A stretch of DNA of 64,000 bases from the NCBI RefSeq assembly GCF_032999765.1, contig NZ_CP136051.1:6608501-6672500 (forward strand), in the 5' to 3' direction. Made by a program: the position numbers and the translations under genes. The notes under the pieces are model-generated. The model was not told the origin of the DNA. It saw nothing but the letters and a program-made list of their open reading frames with translations, and did not search any database. Of the stretch, positions 1 through 7,328 are shown piece by piece (position 1 is the first letter of the stretch; each line of letters opens with the position of its first letter). This stretch comes from Imperialibacter roseus. Its GTDB lineage: Bacteria > Bacteroidota > Bacteroidia > Cytophagales > Cyclobacteriaceae.

Positions 1-1
1 C

Positions 2-517
2 AAGATTTCTACGAAGGCCATCAAGAGAAATGAAAAAGTACTGGCAGAGGTATTCTGGCGGGCGCCAGCTTCATCAGGCAAAGTGGGCATTTGGGCCGAA
101 CCTGAGCTGCCTGAGTTTGGAGGGCTTTACGTGGTAAGCGACACCATCGCCGTGGTTGCTTCTCCTCCCAAAACTATTTCTCTAACGGCCGATGCTTTCA
201 GCGTTTATACCAACTTTGATAGTGAGCTCACCTTATCGGGCCGGCTGCGAAACGAAGAGGGCAACGGGGTGGACAAGGGCACAAAAGTGCAGTTGATGGA
301 CTACTTCGAAGACTTTGGCGGCAGTCCGGGTGGTTCGTTCAGGGCAGAGTCGCTCAACAGTGACGGAGAGTCAAAAGTCTCTGCCATCTATTCCCCCGGA
401 ACTATTTCGCCCGATCAGTATATATGGCTGGTGGCTACCGCCCTCGACGCTGCCGGCAACGAGCTTGAAAATGTAAAAGACTCGCTAAAAGTATATGTAA
501 AGCTAAAAACTGAATGA
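2..517 (+). CDS. C-terminal part of an exported protein with Ig-like fold (5' truncated by window edge)
   Basis: The reading frame is open from base 2, so the gene starts upstream of the window; the GTG at 83 is only an internal codon. The visible 171 residues contain a beta-rich stretch (from about KTISLTADAF to the end) with alternating hydrophobic strands and a YxWxVxATAxDxAGN pattern. That resembles bacterial Ig-like or invasin-type domains. There is no T9SS tail; the protein ends KLKTE. The stop codon overlaps the next start (ATGA), so the two genes are probably translationally coupled. Function is not recognisable from this fragment. Confidence 0.6.
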   Translation, partial: KISTKAIKRNEKVLAEVFWRAPASSGKVGIWAEPELPEFGGLYVVSDTIAVVASPPKTISLTADAFSVYTNFDSELTLSGRLRNEEGNGVDKGTKVQLMDYFEDFGGSPGGSFRAESLNSDGESKVSAIYSPGTISPDQYIWLVATALDAAGNELENVKDSLKVYVKLKTE

Positions 518-705
518 CCATGAACATGGAAGCGCTAATCAAAGATTACAAAAAACTACTGGAAAAGCATGGTATCAGCAGCGTAGCTGTGGTACAATCC
601 AGAAAAAAGAAAGCAGGAGCCACTGCAGCGGTTGAATGCCCGGAAGGCCAGACAAAGGTAAGGGTGGTGGGGCCTGACGGCAAGGTAACCTATGTGTGCA
701 TGTGA
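514..705 (+). CDS. Small protein of unknown function, 63 aa
   Basis: The ATG overlaps the TGA of the preceding gene by four bases, which supports expression as the second gene of an operon. Alternative ATGs lie 6 and 12 bases further in. The N-terminal half is predicted helical and basic (KDYKKLLEKHG). The C-terminal half has two cysteines (VECPEGQ and YVCM at the very end) that could form a disulfide or bind metal. There is no signal peptide. I do not recognise the family. Confidence 0.55.
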   Translation: MTMNMEALIKDYKKLLEKHGISSVAVVQSRKKKAGATAAVECPEGQTKVRVVGPDGKVTYVCM

Positions 706-1106
706 GGTTATTGGGCATGGGAAAGTGAGGGATGGGGCAGCAAAGCGGAGAATGTCGTCGGCAGGTGTCGGGGGGCCGTCTGTCTTATTGACTGTGAACT
801 GCGGATCCGTTCCAATGCCCTGGCGAAATTCCTGGGGAGGGGACTGATCTTGCAGCGAAGGCCACTGTCAAGTTTTGAATATTTTGTATTTTCATTTCAA
901 ATTCGGAAATGCCCGGTTGATAAGCAATTGATCGAACCCATGAGTCTGGCCCTGGGTCGATTTAGAAGAGACGTTATTTTTATGTCACTGTACCCATTGG
1001 GATAAGGCGGTTTGTCCTGGGTAAACACACCAAACCAATACCATTCTGTTAGCCTGTTGCAGGTGTGCGTTCGTTTGCAAATTGATAACCTAAAATCACT
1101 ACAGCT
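706..1106. other. Intergenic, no gene seen
   Basis: About 400 bp with no convincing coding frame. A TTCGTTTG box near 1069-1076 is one mismatch from the Bacteroidota -7 element (TAxxTTTG) and sits about 30 bases before the next ATG. It is a weak promoter candidate for the lipoprotein gene downstream. Confidence 0.3.
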
Positions 1107-2117
1107 ATGAAATTGTCACAACTGTTTACACGTGCCTTGCTGCCCTTGCTGCTAATCGGCTGTGCAAGCCCCAGAATGCAGAGAGATGTGAGCGAGGCGC
1201 ATGCGAAAGACCTCCGATTCCTTATGGAGAACGATTCCATTCGTTTGATTGAGCTTGATGCTGCTAAAACTGAAAAAGCGGCGGTTGAGGCCATGCTTTT
1301 AGCCACTGAAGCGGAATTAGACGAGGCAAGGGCAATGATGGAGCGCTTTAGAAATGAATTGGCAGAACCAATAGTTGCCCGCAACCCAATAGATGAGGTG
1401 TATGATTCCCTGCTGGCTGTTTCCAGGCTCTACCGGCAGCGATACGTGGTGGCTAATGGCGAAATTAGCAGGCAGGAGCAATACCTGGCAGACACACTGG
1501 CTGCCAGGCAAATGGGCCTTAGACAGCAGATCAGCGAATTAAGCGAGGTGGAATTTGATGGAGAGCTATTGGTGAATTGCCCTTCGACAATGCTGGAGAC
1601 AGTGCCGGAAACTATTACTGCAGTAGTGAGCAAGGTATTAAACCGTCAGGAGATAATTGGGGCTATTGCGACGGCTCAAAATATTACTATCGATGAATCG
1701 GCTGACAATACCACTGCCTTTAGGGTCGTGCTCACAGACAAAATTCGCCTTTCCGTTGAGTTCGATCCGGCTGATTTCGAATTGTTGAGTGAGGCCAAAA
1801 GCTTTGAGCGAACACTTTCTGAGGACAGGGAAGAGTGGTTTGATTGGTACATCAAGCCGCTGCGCCCCGGTTCCAATAAGCAGCTGGTGTTTGTGCTGGA
1901 GAATCTGGGCAGCAACGGGGAATGGCTACAGAGGATCCCCGCTCAGCGCAGAGAGATAGAGGTGGGCGTAAAGGCCAGTAGCTTTTTCGTTAACGTGTGG
2001 GTGTTTATAAGAGAGAACCCGGAATGGGCTTTGACATCCATTATCATCCCCATTGTTACCTTCCTGGTGGGATGGTGGAAAGGTCGGAAGAAGAAGAAGA
2101 AAGAAGCGCCGGTATAA
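1107..2117 (+). CDS. Lipoprotein with coiled coil and C-terminal membrane anchor, unknown function
   Basis: This 336-residue protein begins with a lipoprotein signal (LLLIGC, Cys19). It continues with a long charged helical region at about residues 35-110 rich in Glu/Ala (likely coiled coil), then a globular domain, and ends with a hydrophobic helix (about 308-325) followed by a run of Lys/Arg. Having both an N-terminal lipid anchor and a C-terminal transmembrane helix with a positive-inside tail suggests a protein tethered at both ends, possibly spanning the periplasm from an outer-membrane lipid anchor to the inner membrane. I do not recognise a family. Confidence 0.75.
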   Translation: MKLSQLFTRALLPLLLIGCASPRMQRDVSEAHAKDLRFLMENDSIRLIELDAAKTEKAAVEAMLLATEAELDEARAMMERFRNELAEPIVARNPIDEVYDSLLAVSRLYRQRYVVANGEISRQEQYLADTLAARQMGLRQQISELSEVEFDGELLVNCPSTMLETVPETITAVVSKVLNRQEIIGAIATAQNITIDESADNTTAFRVVLTDKIRLSVEFDPADFELLSEAKSFERTLSEDREEWFDWYIKPLRPGSNKQLVFVLENLGSNGEWLQRIPAQRREIEVGVKASSFFVNVWVFIRENPEWALTSIIIPIVTFLVGWWKGRKKKKKEAPV

Positions 2118-2156
2118 ATACTCCGTGTCCGCCGGCGTACGGAGGAGCACAACCAC

Positions 2157-2187
2157 AAAAAAAAATCCCGCACTCGCATGCGGGATT
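2157..2187 (-). terminator. Rho-independent terminator of the 4.9-2.2 kb minus-strand operon
   Basis: A perfect 9-bp stem (AATCCCGCA / TGCGGGATT) with a six-base loop is followed on the minus strand by nine T (A-run at 2157-2165 on plus). It lies 33 bases after the stop of the 59-codon frame, so the transcript of the nuclease/ATPase operon includes that frame. Confidence 0.8.
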
Positions 2188-2219
2188 CTAGGTTGGGTTT
2201 TTACACCTAAGGGTACTTC

Positions 2220-2399
2220 TCATACTTCATCAGGTTCGTTGAACAATAGAGGAGCAGTAGTGTCCACATACTTGGAGTAGCTAACTCTTCCCATATTCTC
2301 TCTCATCTCTGCACTGGGCAAGAAACTGATCTTGTTGCGCTTTATGCTGTAGTTACCTACCTCATCAGGCGTGTCGTAGCCTTTGCTGCTGATGTTCAT
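2220..2399 (-). CDS. 59-codon reading frame contiguous and in frame with the DUF2075-S24 gene
   Basis: The ATG immediately follows the TGA of the ATPase gene and is in the same frame, giving 59 residues (MNISSKGYDTPDEV... to ...LLFNEPDEV) before the operon terminator. Composition looks protein-like (balanced charge, YSKYVDTTAP near the end), but I recognise no family. Possibilities are a small coupled gene, a tail reached by readthrough of the TGA, or the 3' remnant of an older gene next to which the operon was inserted. I see no good Shine-Dalgarno sequence. Confidence 0.4.
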   Translation of the reverse strand: MNISSKGYDTPDEVGNYSIKRNKISFLPSAEMRENMGRVSYSKYVDTTAPLLFNEPDEV

Positions 2400-4073
2400 T
2401 CAACTATCCAAAACCCGATCAAAGACTCCAATCACTCTAAGCTGTTGGGCGGCATCTGCGGTCAGTACAATATCAGAATAGTTAGGATCGTCGGACAACG
2501 GTTTTAGGGTAATAGAATTGTGTTGCCAACCATCTCCGTCGATGGTTTTGCCGCTATGGTATTCTTTGACGGTATAGTTAGAGCCTGTGTCAGCATCTTG
2601 GAGGGAAGTGCTTTCGACAAGCACAATCTTTCCGTTTCTCGATCCGCCCTGGTATCTACGAAACAAACATATGGCGCCATCAGGTATTACAACGTTCATT
2701 GACCGGCCTACAACCTGACATGCGAACATATCCGTTTTCGGGCGCAAATCTGAAGGCAACTCAAGCCAATCTAACTCGTCCACTATTTGGGATTCACTGA
2801 AGTTGCCAGCCGCTGCTCTCAGATTGTAAATCGGGATGCAGTTTTCAAACGGCTTGGCTTCATCTTGTGTCAATATTCTCAGGGGCGATTTTTTATGGTG
2901 AAGGGCCTCTGGAATGTACTGAGCCATATATTTTCGGAGTTCAGCATCACAGATAAATATATAAGCACCTCTAATTCCCCTTAGCATAATAGTCTTGTAG
3001 ATATTGATAATGTATGCCTTCAGCTGCTCGATATTGTTGATTGACATTTTGCCGTTTCGATCGAAATAATTTTCTTTTATTACCTCGATCTCTTTCTTGA
3101 TTGGATTGTAGGTGATTTCGTTTCCAAAAATCACTCCAATGTAATTCAAGTCATATCCCTGGGTCGTATGAATACAGCCCACCTCGTCGATAGCACCTTC
3201 GGAAGTTATCCAGTCGGATGCGACACTATTCCAACGAAGCTTGGTGCCCTCAATCTCGATATCAGTCATGGTTCTAGTGTCATCACCCTTGGATACCCAT
3301 TCCCAGGAATAGCCGGCGACCAGGCGAGACAGACCGTATTGTGATTCTTTGGCTTTTATTTCGCTTACAAGATCATCTATACTTTCGAAAAGCAAGACCT
3401 CAAATTCCTCGTTGTTCTGAAACTGATTAATAGTCGCTAGCCGACAGTCTAACAAGTCACTGACAAACTCGACGTAGTCATTCCCTCCATTTACCCTCAG
3501 CTGCGATTTCAACCCTAAGAAAGTGGTGTCTGGGCTGTTCTTCAACTTTTGGAAGTCTTCTGTTTTTACATCCGAAGGCTTGATCGACTGCGCCTCATCG
3601 TAGAAAAGTATACACTTCCTTGATTGAAGGAGCACCCAGTCTAATTCACTGCAACTCGCTTTGTCGAGTCCCAATTTTTCGCATGCTGAATCAAATGAGC
3701 CAAAATACGTACCCAAGTTGACTCTTCGGCGTAATCGATGTGCCTCGTCAACAATCAAAATATCATACTTCTGTTTTACAACTTCTGCGGGCCCAATGAC
3801 CATTGACGAATTGAGTCCCTTTACATTCTTGAAAACTTTCTTTAGGGTGTTGCGAAATGAAGCCATTGGAACAACAAGTCCAATTTTTGGATCGGGGAAC
3901 TTGACTCTCAATTCGCTTAAAGGGTCAGTAAACTCCTCTACTTCCTGAAATTCCCTAAAATTGAACGAGTTGTCAGGTGATTTTAGAATTTTAGAAAGGA
4001 ACAAAGCTAAGATGGTCTTTCCTGTCCCAGCCCCGCCCTGAACAATCGTGTTTTTGTAGGTCTCGCTGAGCAA
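2400..4073 (-). CDS. DUF2075 (Schlafen-like) P-loop ATPase fused to a LexA/S24-type protease domain
   Basis: ATPase core: Walker A GGAGTGKT (13-20), DEAH Walker B (109-112), a second acidic motif FYDEAQSI (158-165), and the family's later motifs LVAGYSW, VGCIHTTQGYDLNYIGVI and LRGIRGAYIF. These match the DUF2075/COG3410 family of helicase-like nucleic-acid ATPases. Residues about 410-557 form a peptidase S24 domain: a LexA-like RAAAG cleavage site (419-423), Ser458 in GRSMN and Lys503 in TVKEY, the expected Ser/Lys dyad. The start given is a TTG; there is no ATG before Walker A. Coding resemblance (DLFKYSPYKTLNKDQ) extends back 25 codons to the TAA of the GIY-YIG gene in the same frame, so this is probably the C-terminal part of one larger protein. 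Confidence 0.85.
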   Translation of the reverse strand: MLSETYKNTIVQGGAGTGKTILALFLSKILKSPDNSFNFREFQEVEEFTDPLSELRVKFPDPKIGLVVPMASFRNTLKKVFKNVKGLNSSMVIGPAEVVKQKYDILIVDEAHRLRRRVNLGTYFGSFDSACEKLGLDKASCSELDWVLLQSRKCILFYDEAQSIKPSDVKTEDFQKLKNSPDTTFLGLKSQLRVNGGNDYVEFVSDLLDCRLATINQFQNNEEFEVLLFESIDDLVSEIKAKESQYGLSRLVAGYSWEWVSKGDDTRTMTDIEIEGTKLRWNSVASDWITSEGAIDEVGCIHTTQGYDLNYIGVIFGNEITYNPIKKEIEVIKENYFDRNGKMSINNIEQLKAYIINIYKTIMLRGIRGAYIFICDAELRKYMAQYIPEALHHKKSPLRILTQDEAKPFENCIPIYNLRAAAGNFSESQIVDELDWLELPSDLRPKTDMFACQVVGRSMNVVIPDGAICLFRRYQGGSRNGKIVLVESTSLQDADTGSNYTVKEYHSGKTIDGDGWQHNSITLKPLSDDPNYSDIVLTADAAQQLRVIGVFDRVLDS

Positions 4074-4148
4074 GCTATTAATTATTGCCAGTAGCCCATC
4101 CTTTTGGTCTTTGTTAAGCGTCTTATAGGGAGAATATTTGAATAAGTC

Positions 4149-4601
4149 TTAATTGTCGATATATTCAATAGAATGTTCTGTTATTCCCTCTCCCCGTAGT
4201 TTATTCCAAATCGACCTGAAGGTATCCCAGTAAAGTTCTCTTTTCTGGAAGTAGGTGTGATTTGCCAATCCCAGATTGCCATTAAGTAATGTGTATACAC
4301 CATCTCCTGAGATGTATTTGATGAGATTTGATTCAATGTCAAGTGTGGCAGATTTATTAAACTTGACGCTTGATATTAAGTGAACAGTGGTAAGCGTCTT
4401 TTTTCTCTGATTTTTTAAATGGGCAGTCATTCGTGCGTCCACGTCAGTAGTTTCCCCCACATAGGCTTCTTTGACGTTATCATCACTTATAATGTAAACA
4501 ATTGGCCAAAGGTCTTTAGCGAAGTATTCACTGCTTAGAACTCTAGTTAAATCTGAAGAAAATTCGTATCGCTTGATTTCGAAGCTATTGGGTAATATCA
4601 T
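4149..4601 (-). CDS. GIY-YIG nuclease, probably the N-terminal domain of the DUF2075 protein
   Basis: A 150-residue GIY-YIG endonuclease domain with the hallmark residues intact: VYI (35-37), YVG (47-49), Arg57, the metal-binding Glu90 in DIESNLI, and an Asn-rich LLNGN loop (105-109). The start overlaps the MazG-like gene by ATGA. The stop (TAA, 4149-4151) is in frame with the ATPase gene downstream. From memory, the GIY-YIG_COG3410 family consists of proteins with this nuclease N-terminal to a DUF2075 ATPase, so the natural form is likely one polypeptide of about 730 residues. The TAA is then a nonsense mutation, a recoded stop or a sequence error. Confidence 0.85.
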   Translation of the reverse strand: MILPNSFEIKRYEFSSDLTRVLSSEYFAKDLWPIVYIISDDNVKEAYVGETTDVDARMTAHLKNQRKKTLTTVHLISSVKFNKSATLDIESNLIKYISGDGVYTLLNGNLGLANHTYFQKRELYWDTFRSIWNKLRGEGITEHSIEYIDN

Positions 4602-4927
4602 AGCTCATTGTATTTCTTTGCATTTCCCTTTGCCTTATCCACAGGGTATTTCTGACCATTGATCTTGATTTTCTCAAGGACAATTTCCTTGACATCAAAC
4701 TCGTATTTTTCAGCAAGCAGAAAAGCATAAGCAAGAATATCTGCTAATTCCTCCTTAACCTTATTCCTGTTAGCATTTTCCGGAGTCTTCCAAAGAAATA
4801 GTTCCAACAATTCTCCAGCTTCCACATTAATTGCAAGAGCTAAATCCTTTGGGTTGTGAAATTGGGCCCAGTCTCTTTCATCTCTGAATTGAATCAATTC
4901 GCTGATAATTTTTTGAATTTCTGCCAT
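4598..4927 (-). CDS. MazG-like nucleotide pyrophosphohydrolase (all-alpha NTP-PPase)
   Basis: 109 residues with the MazG-type metal site: NVEAGELLELFLW (ExxE) followed by KEELADILAYAFLLA (ExxD), as in the short MazG-like/dCTPase (RS21-C6) group. Such enzymes hydrolyse (d)NTPs to monophosphate and pyrophosphate. I chose the ATG at 4927 (MAEIQK); a TTG 21 bases upstream would add seven residues. It is the first gene of the operon and is coupled to the GIY-YIG gene by ATGA. In this company it may deplete or sanitise nucleotides during phage infection or DNA damage; that role is inferred from context only. Confidence 0.85.
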   Translation of the reverse strand: MAEIQKIISELIQFRDERDWAQFHNPKDLALAINVEAGELLELFLWKTPENANRNKVKEELADILAYAFLLAEKYEFDVKEIVLEKIKINGQKYPVDKAKGNAKKYNEL

Positions 4928-4951
4928 TGACTTATTAGTTGGAAGCAATAC

Positions 4952-4986
4952 GATTCTTTACGTTTTTAAATATACCGCAAAGAATC
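4952..4986. promoter_or_regulatory. Inverted repeat GATTCTTT-N19-AAAGAATC before the MazG/GIY-YIG operon
   Basis: Perfect 8-bp inverted repeat arms (4952-4959 and 4979-4986) around an AT-rich 19-base spacer, 24 bases upstream of the first ATG of the operon. The position and symmetry fit an operator for a dimeric regulator overlapping the promoter. No regulator with a helix-turn-helix is encoded in the operon, so the binding protein is unknown. Confidence 0.4.
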
Positions 4987-5288
4987 TCTTAAGTAAATAT
5001 TTGAGGAGCAATGTCGATACTTTGACTCGTGGATTTATCGAAAGTGGCCATGTGCTTTGTGTCGTAAGACTCACTTTACTTTTTTGCATCGTCGTTGAAA
5101 ACAATCAAAGAGTATTATCGCTAGTAGTTAGAGACTTCTCACCCGCACGAGGCCACCTAAGGCCAAGAGAATGACTGTCTGGTGGCGGTGCTTGCTTCGA
5201 TTAGCGAAGACTCGCCCCATTTGTGTTGGTGTCAATCTGTGTGAAGGCATACATTTTAACGGGAGGGAAGAATCAACGTCTGTTTCAA
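4987..5288. other. Intergenic, no gene seen
   Basis: Upstream flank of the accessory operon and downstream flank of the membrane protein gene. I find no coding frame, RNA or clear terminator here. Confidence 0.3.
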
Positions 5289-5777
5289 TCAACTGACATA
5301 ATCTCTCAGCAGCATGTAGAGAGCTACGAGGCCTATCACAAGGTTGCCAGAGCCGAGGTTCATTGCCAATTCATTGTCGGCAACCCGAACTGTGGCGACG
5401 GCGAGGATGGTCATGACCACGGGTAAAAAGATAAACCAGCGATAGAGCAGGTTGATGCTGTCGATGGTTTTGTCTTGTCTCAGCAGGTGAATCCGCTTCA
5501 GCTTTCTGAAGAACACCGTTTTGTATACCACGACGTCGTCACCTTGTCTAATGATATTGAGATGGTTGGGCGGCACTCTGATATTGCCTTCAGTGGTGTG
5601 GATGATGACTTCTTCACTTGAATACTTGATTTTGTGCCTTACATAGTTAGCCGGGCGGGAGGTTTTGGTGACTTCTGCGTCAGTTTTGGAAAGGGGGAGC
5701 ACCTGCTCCAGCACAAAGGGGAAGGCAATGAAGAAGATGGCGAGGTTACAACGCTTGATGAATTTGGCAGGTGTCAC
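5289..5777 (-). CDS. Small membrane protein of unknown function, 162 aa
   Basis: Three likely membrane helices at about residues 10-28, 113-132 and 144-158. Between the first two is an 80-residue soluble region rich in beta strands (VIIHTTEGNIRVPP, DDVVVYKTVFFRKLKRI), the pattern of a small cytoplasmic or periplasmic sensor-like domain. The start is a GTG; an in-frame TAG lies upstream and there is no nearby ATG, so this is the only sensible start. It stands alone between long intergenic regions. I do not recognise the family. Confidence 0.55.
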   Translation of the reverse strand: MTPAKFIKRCNLAIFFIAFPFVLEQVLPLSKTDAEVTKTSRPANYVRHKIKYSSEEVIIHTTEGNIRVPPNHLNIIRQGDDVVVYKTVFFRKLKRIHLLRQDKTIDSINLLYRWFIFLPVVMTILAVATVRVADNELAMNLGSGNLVIGLVALYMLLRDYVS

Positions 5778-6473
5778 GGATAGCGGTTTTTCGGTGGTAA
5801 TATAAGCCTAAGTGGCAGAAAAAAGCGAGGAATTGTAACAATGCAGCTAGGGAGAGAATGTGCTATGGAAGGGGGCTTCATTCCTTCGTCGAGTTCTACG
5901 TCGGCCCACTCCGACGTCACTTCGAAGTAATGGCAGTTGGTCTACAGGTTCTTCTTGTCTTAGGGGATTTCTCCGCTAAGGCTGCGAAAACGCTTCGCTG
6001 ACTGGTGATTCCGTTTCGGACACAGACGGATTATTCCATATCGTAATATGGAATATTGTTGATAATGAAACGTCCATGCGATCGCTTCTCTAATTCCATC
6101 TTTTTCCACCGGTGCCTCCTTGCGTGAGGGACAGAGCCATTGTTGGAGCCCGCTGTTGGTGTTTTGTGCGTTGGGCGGCGACTGGTGAAGGCCCGACCCC
6201 TGCCGCCGACACGGATTATCGGGAGAGTGCTAACACTCCGGCGGCAAAGGGGACACGCCCAAAGCAATTAAAGTATTTGTTGATGGAGGGATTGAGGTGC
6301 TGTTTTCCCGTTCGTTTGGGAAGATTAAAGAGGTAACTACTTGCAGGGGCGCAGAGAGTAACCTCTTTAATTTGATGGCGTTGCGGAAGGGGGTTGCTTC
6401 GAATGGCGAGGGCTGGTCGGCTACTTTTAGGGGTGGCAGCAACCGACGGGTAATCGATCGGCATGCAAGCAGT
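5778..6473. other. Long non-coding region with two palindromes
   Basis: About 700 bp in which I see no convincing gene. It contains a 10-bp perfect hairpin (6032-6041 / 6046-6055, arms TATTCCATAT / ATATGGAATA, loop CGTA). It also has a 15-bp near-perfect inverted repeat (6324-6338 / 6357-6371, ATTAAAGAGG arms, one mismatch, 18-base loop). Neither has a T-run suited to termination. Short frames here have atypical composition and look spurious. Confidence 0.4.
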
Positions 6474-6803
6474 TTATCTTATCGCTCCTTGCTTTTTCTT
6501 CTTTTTGTTTTTCTTATGTGAAGTTTTAGAGTGGCCAATGGCGTAGCGTTCCTGTGTCTGAATGGCCCTTCGTTTTCCCTGGCGGCTTAGGGTGGCGGTT
6601 TCTTCGGCAGCTGCCTTCTTCGGCATGCTATAGCGGCTGTAGTCAATCGTTTTTGTGCTCTGGTCATCTTCCCGGGCGACGGTGTCGCCGGTATGGGGAG
6701 CCACGGGCAGAGCGTCGGGTTGGACAGCTTCGGCAGCCATGTTCTGGCCGAATGACAACTGCGAAGAGATAAGTAGTACGGATAAGAGAATGGCCGATTT
6801 CAT
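6474..6803 (-). CDS. Exported small protein with highly basic C terminus, unknown function
   Basis: 109 residues from the ATG at 6803, which begins a clear signal peptide (MKSAILLSVLLISSQLSFGQ, cleavage after the Gln region). A longer frame from 6836 would put eleven non-signal residues in front, so I reject it. The mature part is low-complexity and polar, with a tail rich in Lys (HKKNKKKKKQ). A basic secreted tail could bind nucleic acid, LPS or acidic polysaccharide, but nothing proves this. No family recognised. Confidence 0.55.
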   Translation of the reverse strand: MKSAILLSVLLISSQLSFGQNMAAEAVQPDALPVAPHTGDTVAREDDQSTKTIDYSRYSMPKKAAAEETATLSRQGKRRAIQTQERYAIGHSKTSHKKNKKKKKQGAIR

Positions 6804-6929
6804 GTGCTTTCCTTTGGTGTTAAACAAAGGTAGCACCCCTCGTTCCGGCCTTTCTCGCAGAAATGCTGTACTTTCTACAGATGTACCATTCTTTGGCTTA
6901 TTGCAAAAATTAGCGCTGCAGTCTTTGTT

Positions 6930-7328
6930 TTAAGGGGCGGACGGTGTGTTTTGTGGCGGTTCGAGAGGTTTATCGAGCAGTGCTTTTATTCTTTCAATAT
7001 CCTTTTCCTGCACCCCAAACCTTTTGTTGACAAGCACGGGCAACATCACCGGCCCCAACGAATAGGCGGTTGGATTTCCCTTTTTACTTCGCATCACACT
7101 TTCCAGAAAACCGGTGATGCCACCCAGGGATTGGTAGGGCCCGTGTTGTTTGAATACCAGCACTACTTCCTCGGCTTCACCGAGCAAACGGCTGGCATAT
7201 TTTAGGGTGGTAGTGTCGGCGTGGTTGTCGAGGTCGTACACCTGCCAGGCTGGCAACGGCCCAAAGGGGTGGCCGAAGCCAATTTGCTCCCTGGCGCCCA
7301 GCTGAATGTAAAACAATGCTTTCGTCAT
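6930..7328 (-). CDS. Hypothetical cytoplasmic protein, 132 aa, downstream of the FG-GAP protein gene
   Basis: The start overlaps the stop of the FG-GAP gene by four bases (ATGA), so the two are likely coupled. There is no signal peptide. The fold looks alpha/beta: an N-terminal strand (ALFYIQLGA), a central helix and strand (ASRLLGEAEEVVLVFKQHG), and a C-terminal helix with a Pro-rich tail. No catalytic motif or family is recognised. Confidence 0.6.
   Translation of the reverse strand: MTKALFYIQLGAREQIGFGHPFGPLPAWQVYDLDNHADTTTLKYASRLLGEAEEVVLVFKQHGPYQSLGGITGFLESVMRSKKGNPTAYSLGPVMLPVLVNKRFGVQEKDIERIKALLDKPLEPPQNTPSAP

Noticed and set aside
2118..2150. Terminator for the plus-strand lipoprotein gene (CTCCG/CGGAG hairpin at about 2121-2144)
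   Set aside because: The stem is short and no T-run follows on the plus strand; only the minus-strand terminator just beyond it is convincing.
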